Positions 57,255 through 64,000 of a DNA stretch of 64,000 nt are shown piece after piece; within the stretch, counting starts at the first letter, position 1, and each line of letters starts with the position of its first letter. Below the pieces are notes generated by a model. It searched no databases. It worked only from the letters and a program-made list of their open reading frames with translations, and was not told the origin of the DNA. Source of the stretch: Bradyrhizobium sp. LMTR 3. GTDB lineage: Bacteria > Pseudomonadota > Alphaproteobacteria > Rhizobiales > Xanthobacteraceae. Where the stretch lies: the NCBI RefSeq assembly GCF_001693485.1, contig NZ_MAXC01000001.1, forward strand, positions 274,577 to 338,576. Reading direction: 5' to 3'. Position numbers and translations under genes: made by a program.

Positions 57255-59018
57255 TCAGCCGCTCCAGCCAGCCTTCGCCAGACCTTCTTCGATGCGCTGG
57301 GCGTAGATGGCTTCTCGAAACGGAAGTCTCGCGCTATACGCGCTTCGCGAGATCTCGGGCTCGCGGCGGCGGATTTCCGCGACACATTGCGCCGCGTCAG
57401 CCTTGCGGCCGAGCTGCCCGCGACTGGCGGCCAACATCTGATGACCGAGCCAGTAGGGTGGCGTCAGGGTCACGGCGCGGCGGGCGGTCTCCTCCGCGGC
57501 CGCATACGCTCCGAGCTGGTAGTGGGCAACGGCCATCGCTGGAATGCAGCGCCCGACCGTACGATCGTGCGGGCGCAAACGAAACGAATGCGCGACGGTC
57601 TTCAGCGCTTCCTCGAATTCGCCGACGCAGTCTAGCGCATAGCCAAGCACCGAATAGGCGTGCGCGAGACTCGGATTGAGCGCAATCGCCTGACGGGCCG
57701 CCGCTATGGCCTCCTCGTGCCGGCGCAGCCAAAGCGAGCTTTGGGCGAAAAACATGTGCGCGCGCGCATCCTTCTCATCGAGGGCGACTGCTTTGCGGGC
57801 GTACTCGAATGCGCTTTGCAGCGTTGCCTCAAAGTCCGCACCAAACTGCGCCGAAATGTACTTGCTGTAGGCCATGCTGGCGTAGGCCGGAGCATAGTTG
57901 GGATCCGCCTCAATGGCGGCCGTGAACAGGCGCTGCGCCTCGGGTATGCTTTCCGGGGTGAATTTGTAGAGGTGCCAGTTGCCGCGCTGGACCAGATCGT
58001 AGCCGGTGAGGCTCCTGCGCGTCGTTGCCCGATGCTCCTCTACTTCCATGATCTCCGGCTCGACCGCAGCCGCGATGCTCGTCGTGATGTCGTCCTGAAT
58101 CGCAAACAGATCGCCGAGCTCGCGATCGTAGCGCTCCGCCCAAACGTGGTGCCCGGTCAGCGCGTCGATGAGCTGGGCAGTGATGCGGACCCGGTTTCCG
58201 GCCTTGCGGACGCTCCCTTCCAACACGTAACGGGCGCCGAGCTCCTGGCCGACCTGCTTGATGTCGATTGAACGGCCCTTGTAGACGAAGGACGAGTTGC
58301 GGGCGATTACCGGGAAACGACACCACGTAGCAATCCCCGTAATGAGATCCTCGCTTATACCGTCGGCAAAGTATTCCTGCTCCGGGTCGCCGCTCATGTT
58401 GGCGAGCGGCAGAACGGCAAAGGTGGGGCGATCGCTGAGGTTAGGCAGTTGCGTGCCAGTTGCGACGGCGCCTGCCGACGCCTCGGGTCGATCGAATATG
58501 ACGCGATAAAGCCGCACCGGCCGGACGATGTTCTTGAGCTGCCGCTCGCCGAGGTCTTCGAAGCCGAGGTCGAGCCGCCCGCTCGCGTCCTCCTGCACGC
58601 GGGCGGAGACGCAGATGCCCCCCGGCTCGGCCATGGTCTCGAGCCGCGCTGCAATGTTGACGCCGTCGCCATAAATGTCTCCGCTATCGATCATCATGTC
58701 GCCGGCGTTGATGCCGAGCCGGAACACGAGGCGCTGCGGCTCCGGCACGCTGGCATTCCGCTCGGCCATCCCGCGCTGCACCTCGACGGCGCACCGGACC
58801 GCGCCCAGAACGCTCTCGAAGGTGGCGAGGAAGCCGTCACCAGTGGTCTTGACCACGCGGCCGCGGTGCTCCCGGATTTTCGGCTCGATCAGCTCCCGAA
58901 GATGCGCCACGAACGATGCGTGAGTGCCTTCCTCGTCGGCTCCCATGAGTCGCGAATAACCGGCCACGTCGGCCGCCACAATGGCAGCGAGCTTGCGTTC
59001 AACCGCTGCGGTGCCCAT
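57255..59018 (-). CDS. Class III adenylate/guanylate cyclase with TolB-like and TPR domains
   Basis: The 587-residue protein starts at MGTAAVERKLAAIVAADVAG; the longer frame to 59078 adds 20 residues without a better site. The cyclase domain has DVAGYSRLMGADEEGTH (metal Asp), RVVKTTGDGFLATFES (Lys and metal Asp) and DIYGDGVNIAARLETM (Asp substrate selector, Asn/Arg), so all key residues for an adenylyl cyclase are present. A TolB-like region follows (FAVLPLANMSGDPEQEYFAD, RYVLEGSVRKAGNRVRITAQ), then TPR repeats. This is a common soluble rhizobial cyclase type. The input signal is unknown. Confidence 0.9.
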   Translation of the reverse strand: MGTAAVERKLAAIVAADVAGYSRLMGADEEGTHASFVAHLRELIEPKIREHRGRVVKTTGDGFLATFESVLGAVRCAVEVQRGMAERNASVPEPQRLVFRLGINAGDMMIDSGDIYGDGVNIAARLETMAEPGGICVSARVQEDASGRLDLGFEDLGERQLKNIVRPVRLYRVIFDRPEASAGAVATGTQLPNLSDRPTFAVLPLANMSGDPEQEYFADGISEDLITGIATWCRFPVIARNSSFVYKGRSIDIKQVGQELGARYVLEGSVRKAGNRVRITAQLIDALTGHHVWAERYDRELGDLFAIQDDITTSIAAAVEPEIMEVEEHRATTRRSLTGYDLVQRGNWHLYKFTPESIPEAQRLFTAAIEADPNYAPAYASMAYSKYISAQFGADFEATLQSAFEYARKAVALDEKDARAHMFFAQSSLWLRRHEEAIAAARQAIALNPSLAHAYSVLGYALDCVGEFEEALKTVAHSFRLRPHDRTVGRCIPAMAVAHYQLGAYAAAEETARRAVTLTPPYWLGHQMLAASRGQLGRKADAAQCVAEIRRREPEISRSAYSARLPFREAIYAQRIEEGLAKAGWSG

Positions 59019-59288
59019 AGCTGTCACCCTGTAAAAGCCGGGACCGGTGACGACCGAGTATAACCCAAGCCGCGACAAAGTTCACCGGCTCTGGGCTATC
59101 GTTTTCCCCCTGACGGCTACCCCGAAGAGGTGTTTGCTTTCCGTCCTCTCTCCAGCTCTTGGCCACACGTCAGCTTCTGGCTCTAAGCCGACGTTTCGGG
59201 TGAGCCAGACGATGTCAGCTTTCGATTCAGGGCGGACATGGGCGGCCAGCCCGCGGATCAGCGAGCGGCCGCGGCAAAACCTTTGCAG

Positions 59289-60770
59289 CTACGCTGCGGC
59301 AGGTGGTCCGAACCATGTCGTTAGCGCGTCAGCGAGCCCGAGCTCGGTTTGCTCTCCCACCCAGGCGACATATCCGTCCGGCCTGATCAACACGGCGGTG
59401 GGAGCAGCAACTACGCCGATTGCCGGCAGCTCCCACGTACCAACATATTCAGCGCTGATCAGTTGGACCCGATCCGCCCACGGCGTGACGTCGAGGCGGC
59501 CGGGATGGCCGAAGTCGAGCAGCACGGGGCGGGCGCCGTGCATCAGAGTAAATGCCCGCAGCGGGCCGTTGGCGGTGACCAGGTCGAGATCGGGCATGCG
59601 GCGTCCGAGCAGCGGATGTCCCTCGCCGAGATCGTAGCGGACGTCCAGACCGGACATCATCGCGGCGAAGCGTTTGCGGGGCTCGTCCATGCCGAGTAGT
59701 TCGGACATGGTGTTCTGCAAGGCCTTGATGCGGTCGTCTGGGCGACGCATCAGCGCGACTTGGGCCATCGTGTTGCGCAGCACCCGGGCACCGACCGGGT
59801 GGCGCTCGGCGTGGTAAGTATCCAGCAGGCTTTCCGGTGACGTCTGCTTGACCACCTGGGCCAGCTTCCATCCCAGATTCACGGCATCCTGCACGCCGAT
59901 ATTGAGGCCCTGTCCTCCCGCGGGGTAATGCACATGCGCGGCATCGCCGGCCAGCAGCACCCGTCCCGTGCGGTACGACGCCGCCTGGCGGGTCATATCG
60001 GTGAACCTGGAGATCGAGGTCGGACTGTGGATCCCGTAGTCGGTCCCGAAGACGGCGATGAGCGCCTCGCTGAGATCGCGCAACGTGGGTTCGCTGGTGG
60101 ATCCCACGTGCCGCTCGGTCACCATGACCCGCACCGGCCCGCCATCCTCCAACCTGCTCAGGCCATGGATGCCGATGGTGTCGTGGCGGATGCCCCATTC
60201 CGGCTCCTTGGCAATCTCGACCTCGGCGATCAGGTGGCTGGTCGTCGGATCCCAGCCGGGGAAGTCGATGCCGGCTGCTTTGCGGATCAGACTGCGTCCG
60301 CCGTCGCACCCGACGAGATATTTCGCCCTCAGCGACTGGCCGTCGGCCAGCGCGACATCGACGCCGCTGTCGTCCTGCGCGATATCAGTCACCTCACGTC
60401 CGCGATAGATCGGCACCGCCAGCTCGCCGACCCAGCCGGCGAGGATGCGCTCGATATGGTTCTGCCATAGCGCGAGCCCGTAATTGTGCCGGGTGGGGAA
60501 GTCGCTGATGTCCAAGCGGATCAAGGCGAAGCCTGCGACCTGGGCCACCTGTCCCTGCGAGAGAAACCGGTCGGCAATTCCGCGCTGATCGAGAACCTCG
60601 ATGGTGCGTGCGTGCAGACCGCCCGCGCGCGAGCCGACCAGCTCCTGGTCAGGGCGCCGCTCGACGATGGCGACGTCGATATCAGCCAACGCCAACTCGC
60701 CGGCCAACATCAACCCTGTCGGACCTCCTCCGACGATGACCACCGCATGCTCGACGACAAATGCACTCAT
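59289..60770 (-). CDS. FAD-dependent aromatic monooxygenase
   Basis: The 493-residue protein has the Rossmann motif VIVGGGPTGLMLAGELALAD, the DG motif VGCDGGRSLIRKAAGIDFPG and the second FAD contact GDAAHVHYPAGGQGLNIGVQ. This is the group A flavoprotein hydroxylase type (PheA/TfdB/PgaE-like), and the C-terminal part (after about residue 390) is thioredoxin-like as in that group. It probably hydroxylates a phenolic or polyketide-like substrate with NAD(P)H. ATG 60770 is chosen. It lies on the same strand as two P450 genes upstream, but a 245-base gap with a hairpin separates them. Confidence 0.87.
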   Translation of the reverse strand: MSAFVVEHAVVIVGGGPTGLMLAGELALADIDVAIVERRPDQELVGSRAGGLHARTIEVLDQRGIADRFLSQGQVAQVAGFALIRLDISDFPTRHNYGLALWQNHIERILAGWVGELAVPIYRGREVTDIAQDDSGVDVALADGQSLRAKYLVGCDGGRSLIRKAAGIDFPGWDPTTSHLIAEVEIAKEPEWGIRHDTIGIHGLSRLEDGGPVRVMVTERHVGSTSEPTLRDLSEALIAVFGTDYGIHSPTSISRFTDMTRQAASYRTGRVLLAGDAAHVHYPAGGQGLNIGVQDAVNLGWKLAQVVKQTSPESLLDTYHAERHPVGARVLRNTMAQVALMRRPDDRIKALQNTMSELLGMDEPRKRFAAMMSGLDVRYDLGEGHPLLGRRMPDLDLVTANGPLRAFTLMHGARPVLLDFGHPGRLDVTPWADRVQLISAEYVGTWELPAIGVVAAPTAVLIRPDGYVAWVGEQTELGLADALTTWFGPPAAA

Positions 60771-60923
60771 TTCGTGACCCCCGTAGGTTGTGGCGTCGGC
60801 CAGCGGTTCTACGGGATGACCGGGGTCTTGAAGCAAGCCCCTTGCGCGCTACATATTGAAGTGGGGAAGATTGGTGTTCTGCTTTTTCGGATATTTCCGG
60901 AAGACACAGCCAGCGGGCATCTC

Positions 60924-60984
60924 TGCCTGATCCACGATCATCAGGCATCGAATCTGGAAGCCGCCTTGGGCGGCTTTTTCTTTT
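60924..60984 (+). terminator. Hairpin pair ending in a rho-independent terminator, possible small RNA 3' end
   Basis: On the plus strand an 8-bp stem (tgcctgat/atcaggca, 60924-60947) is followed by a second stem (aagccgcc/ggcggctt, 60958-60976) and a T-rich tail. No plus-strand gene precedes it, since the flanking genes are on the minus strand. It may end a small RNA starting near 60840. Confidence 0.5.
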
Positions 60985-61015
60985 ACGTAGTGATCGGCGG
61001 GGTTGAGTGCGCCGC

Positions 61016-62290
61016 TCACCCCGGAATGCGGACCGGCAACTGCTCGATGCCGCGCACGAAGCTTGAATAGACCCGCTTCGGCTCGCCGACCACCTCGATG
61101 CGGTCGAAGCGTTTGAGCATTTCTTCCCACACGATCTTGAGCTGCAACTCGGCAAGCCGCATGCCGACGCAGCGGTGGATGCCGAAGCCGAACGACAGAT
61201 GGGTGCGGGGGCGGGCGCGGTCGATGATGAATTCATCGGGGCGCTCGATGCCTTCCTCGTCGCGGTTGCCCGAGACGTACCACATCACCACGCGGTCGCC
61301 CTTTTTGATCTTCTTATCCCCGATTTCGGTGTCGACCAACGCGGTGCGGCGCATATGGGCGAGCGGCGTCTGCCAGCGGATCACTTCCGGCACCATGGAA
61401 TCGATCAGCGCCGGATTGTCGTGCAGCTTCTGATACTGCTCCGGGTGCTCGTTCAGCGCCAGCACCGAGCCGCTCATGGTGTTGCGGGTGGTGTCGTTGC
61501 CGCCGACGATGAGCAGGATGATGTTGCCCATCAGATTGTCGGGATCCATGTGCCGCGTCGCATCGCTGTGCGCCATCATCGACAGCAAGTCGTTCTTCGG
61601 CGGCGCGTTGACGCGTTCGTTCCACAGCTTCGAGAAATAGGCGTAGCATTCGTCCATCTCCCGGCGCCGCTGCTCGGGCGATTCCACCACGCCGCTCTTG
61701 GGCAGCGCGGTCGAGACGTCGGACCAGCGCGTCAGCTTGCGCCGCTCCTCCCAGGGGAAATCGAACAGCGTCGCCAGCATCTGCGTGGTCAGTTCGATCG
61801 AGACGCGCTCGACGAAGTTGAAGGTCTCGTTGCGCGGCAAATTGTCCAGCACCTTTTGCGAGCGCTCGCGGATCAGCTTTGCCAGCTCGTCCAGATGTGT
61901 CGGCGTGAACATCGGCGACACCGTCTTGCGCTGCGCCGAGTGCCTGGGCTGGTCCATCGCGATGAAGCTCGGGTAGTCGTAGCCGGGCGGCACGTCGCGG
62001 ATCGAGATGCCGCCGAGCGTGGAATCGGAGGAGAAGATGCCGTGGTTGGTGTCGACATGCATGATGTCGTTGTACTTGGTCACCGACCAATAGGGCTCGA
62101 TCGGCGAATTCTCGCAATAGTGAACCGGCTCTTCCTTGCGCAGCCGCTCGAACCACGGCCACAGCGTGTCGTTCTGAAAACGTTTCGGCGCACCGGGATG
62201 AAAGTCCTTCAGCGGCGTCGAATAGGCCTCCTCGCGCGCGGCGCGCAGCAGCTCTTGTCTGTCGGCTCTGATGGCAGTTTGAACGTTCAT
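61016..62290 (-). CDS. Cytochrome P450, CYP153-like
   Basis: The 424-residue P450 has the I-helix motif GGNDTTRNT, the ExxR region PEVIRWQTPLAHMRRTA, and the heme-binding loop FGFGIHRCVG with the axial Cys. The GGNDTTRN wording and the start EPVHYCENS...YWSVTKYND fit the CYP153 type, which terminally hydroxylates alkanes and related substrates. It lies 32 bases downstream of a second, very similar P450 gene. No ferredoxin or reductase gene is present in the window. Confidence 0.9.
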   Translation of the reverse strand: MNVQTAIRADRQELLRAAREEAYSTPLKDFHPGAPKRFQNDTLWPWFERLRKEEPVHYCENSPIEPYWSVTKYNDIMHVDTNHGIFSSDSTLGGISIRDVPPGYDYPSFIAMDQPRHSAQRKTVSPMFTPTHLDELAKLIRERSQKVLDNLPRNETFNFVERVSIELTTQMLATLFDFPWEERRKLTRWSDVSTALPKSGVVESPEQRRREMDECYAYFSKLWNERVNAPPKNDLLSMMAHSDATRHMDPDNLMGNIILLIVGGNDTTRNTMSGSVLALNEHPEQYQKLHDNPALIDSMVPEVIRWQTPLAHMRRTALVDTEIGDKKIKKGDRVVMWYVSGNRDEEGIERPDEFIIDRARPRTHLSFGFGIHRCVGMRLAELQLKIVWEEMLKRFDRIEVVGEPKRVYSSFVRGIEQLPVRIPG

Positions 62291-62322
62291 GGTTCGATCA
62301 TCCCGGATGAGCGTGAGCGCGG

Positions 62323-63594
62323 CTAGGCGGCGATGCGGACCGGCAGGGTTTCGTAGCCCTTGACGAAACTCGAATATACCCGCTTCGGTTCGCCGATCAC
62401 CTCAATATTATCGTACCGCTTGAGGATTTCTTCCCAGATAATCTTCAGTTGCAACTCTGCCAGCCTGATCCCGACGCATCGGTGGATGCCGAAACCGAAG
62501 GAAAGATGGGTGCGGGGGCGGGCGCGGTCGATGATGAACTCGTAGGGACGCTCGATCACCTCCTCGTCGCGGTTGCCCGAGACGTACCACATCACGACCT
62601 TGTCGCCCTTCCTGATCTGACGCCCGCGGAATTCGATGTCTTCCAGCGCGGTGCGGCGCATGTGCGCGAGCGGCGTCTGCCAGCGGATCACTTCGGGGAC
62701 GAAACTGTCGATCAGCTCGGGGTTGTCGCGGAGCTTCTGATACTGATCCGGATTCTTGTTCAGCGCATAGACACTGCCCGACAGCGTGTTGCGGGTGGTG
62801 TCGTTGCCGCCGACGATCAGCAGGATCAGATTGCCGAGAAAATTCTTCGGGTCCATGTCGCGCGTAGCATCGCTATGCGCCATCATCGACAACAGGTCGC
62901 TCTTCGGCGGCTGGCTGATGCGCTCCTTCCACAGTCTTGCGAAATAGGTCGCGCATTCCAACAACTCGGCCTGCCGCTGGTCCTCGCTCTCGACCAGGCC
63001 GCCAAGATGCGGAATCGTGGTCGCGATGTCGGACCAGCGCGTCAGCTTGCGGCGATCTTCCCAGGGGAAGTCGAACAGCACGGCGAGCATCTGTGTGGTG
63101 AGCTCGATCGAGACCTGATCGACCCAGTCGAACACCTCGTTCTTCGGAAGGTTGTCGAGGCATTCGGCGGAGCGCTTGCGGATGTTGATCGCGAGCTGGT
63201 CCAGATGCGTCGGCGTGAACATCGGCGCCACCGTCTTGCGCTGCGCGCTGTGGCGCGGCTGGTCCATCGCGATGAAACTTTCGCGGCGCAGGTCCGGCGC
63301 GACGTCGCGAATGGTGATGCCGCCAAGCGACGATGCCGACGAGAACACCGCGTGATTGGTCTCGACGTCCATGATGTCGCTGTACTTGGTTATCGACCAG
63401 TACGGCCCGAACATGCTGTCCTTGCAGTAATGCACGGGGTCTTCCCGGCGCAGCCGGTCGAAATACGGCCAGAAGGAATCGTTCTGGAACAGTTCGGGAT
63501 TGCCGACATCGAAATCCGTCAGCGGCATCGACTGTGCCGTGTCGCGCGCGGCGCGCAGATGAGAATCTCCGGCGAGATCGATGGTTCCGTGCAT
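62323..63594 (-). CDS. Cytochrome P450, CYP153-like (paralogue)
   Basis: The 423-residue protein starts at ATG 63594 (gggagagcggctc upstream); the frame to 63792 would add a stretch unlike P450s. It keeps GGNDTTRNT, PEVIRWQTPLAHMRRTA and FGFGIHRCVG and is strikingly similar to the downstream P450 along its whole length, about three quarters identical in the C-terminal half by eye, so the pair arose by tandem duplication. It is divergent from an isovaleryl-CoA dehydrogenase gene. Confidence 0.9.
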   Translation of the reverse strand: MHGTIDLAGDSHLRAARDTAQSMPLTDFDVGNPELFQNDSFWPYFDRLRREDPVHYCKDSMFGPYWSITKYSDIMDVETNHAVFSSASSLGGITIRDVAPDLRRESFIAMDQPRHSAQRKTVAPMFTPTHLDQLAINIRKRSAECLDNLPKNEVFDWVDQVSIELTTQMLAVLFDFPWEDRRKLTRWSDIATTIPHLGGLVESEDQRQAELLECATYFARLWKERISQPPKSDLLSMMAHSDATRDMDPKNFLGNLILLIVGGNDTTRNTLSGSVYALNKNPDQYQKLRDNPELIDSFVPEVIRWQTPLAHMRRTALEDIEFRGRQIRKGDKVVMWYVSGNRDEEVIERPYEFIIDRARPRTHLSFGFGIHRCVGIRLAELQLKIIWEEILKRYDNIEVIGEPKRVYSSFVKGYETLPVRIAA

Positions 63595-63816
63595 GAGCCG
63601 CTCTCCCTGATTCCCCGTGCGAAGCATGCCGAACGGGTGATGTTTTACCCTATTACATCCCGAGCCGTGCCCCGGCGCAAGGGCGAGTTGGGCGCATTTG
63701 GCCGCATCGCAGTGCTGGCCCATCTTGGGCGGCGCGCGCGTATTTCGCCGCGTGACAAGTGTAGGCCCGGGTACTAAGTCTGTTTGAAACAACGTTTAAT
63801 TCGCCGGGAGGCGGCC

Positions 63817-64000
63817 ATGATTCCCAACGCCCATCGGATGTTCAACTTCGATCTTGGCGAGACTGCGGACGCCATCCGCGAGACGGTGCATGCGTTTTCG
63901 CAGAATGAAATCGCCCCGCGCGCCGCCGAAATCGACCGCAGCAATCAGTTCCCGCGCGACCTCTGGCCCAGGATCGGCGCGCTCGGCCTGCACGGTATCA
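63817..64000 (+). CDS. Isovaleryl-CoA dehydrogenase, N-terminal fragment
   Basis: The gene starts at ATG 63817 (gggaggcggcc upstream) and runs off the window. The first 61 residues, with FNFDLGETADAIRETVHAFS and QFPRDLWPRIGALGLHGI, match isovaleryl-CoA dehydrogenase of the leucine degradation pathway, which oxidises isovaleryl-CoA to methylcrotonyl-CoA. It is divergent from the P450 pair (222 bases between starts). Confidence 0.82.
   Translation, partial: MIPNAHRMFNFDLGETADAIRETVHAFSQNEIAPRAAEIDRSNQFPRDLWPRIGALGLHGI

Noticed and set aside
60843..60935. A 30-codon minus-strand frame next to the hairpins
   Set aside because: No ribosome site; it lies in a structured region and may be chance.

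Overview
The window looks like a chromosomal segment of a Bradyrhizobium-type alphaproteobacterium (Nitrobacteraceae). The support is high GC throughout, a minimal type A PutA, several DUF3551, TPM/LemA and class III cyclase genes typical of these genomes, many CoA-linked catabolic genes, and intergenic palindromic repeats of the sort common there (inverted elements at 9083-9171, 33263-33370, 35093-35170, 45665-45809 and 47483-47565). No rRNA, tRNA, CRISPR array or intact transposase was seen. The genus is inferred, not proven.

Layout. 1-1.4 kb: the 3' end of pgm, a small hypothetical gene and a truncated XRE regulator. 1.4-7.8 kb: the most unusual locus. It holds a YcaO-domain protein and a SARP-type regulator on the plus strand, facing a heme peroxidase and a 136-residue protein whose central part resembles a nitrile-hydratase-like leader peptide. 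An unknown 184-residue gene is divergent from ycaO. This may be an undescribed peptide-modification (RiPP-like) system. 8-15 kb: DapA-family aldolase/lyase, ftsH, an HtrA-like protease and an orphan molybdenum hydroxylase large subunit. 15-18.2 kb: a fatty-acid or side-chain degradation operon in which one of two acyl-CoA dehydrogenases is broken. 18.4-20.4 kb: lemA and two TPM genes. 20.8-31 kb: a cyclic-nucleotide-binding/metallo-hydrolase pair, a coiled-coil membrane protein, a secreted CxxCH protein, GST, CoA transferase, putA and a cold-shock gene. 31.4-35 kb: a redox-anchored adenylyl cyclase and a GT39-type glycosyltransferase.

35-40.5 kb is an accessory, decaying stretch: repeats, a GDPD gene between near-identical 34-35 bp direct repeats, an orphan solute-binding protein, a DUF3551 gene, a frameshifted isocitrate-lyase/PEP-mutase gene and a cytochrome b561 relic. 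41-45.6 kb: the YcjF/YcjX pair, a hemolysin III protein and an SDR. 45.8-51.8 kb: a LysR-controlled catabolic cluster (acyl-CoA dehydrogenase, class III CoA transferase, MaoC-like hydratase) followed by a benzoylformate-decarboxylase-like enzyme. 52-57 kb: a hemerythrin gene broken by an 8-bp tandem duplication, an MFS transporter, a hydrolase and an ArsR/SRPBCC pair with a clear palindromic operator. 57-64 kb: a cyclase with a TolB-like/TPR tail, an FAD monooxygenase, two tandem CYP153-like P450s and the start of an isovaleryl-CoA dehydrogenase gene.

Five genes in 64 kb are visibly damaged (XRE, acyl-CoA dehydrogenase, PEP mutase, b561, hemerythrin). Some of the single-indel cases could be sequencing or assembly errors and should be checked in reads. 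All functions are read by eye from sequence motifs; no database search was possible.
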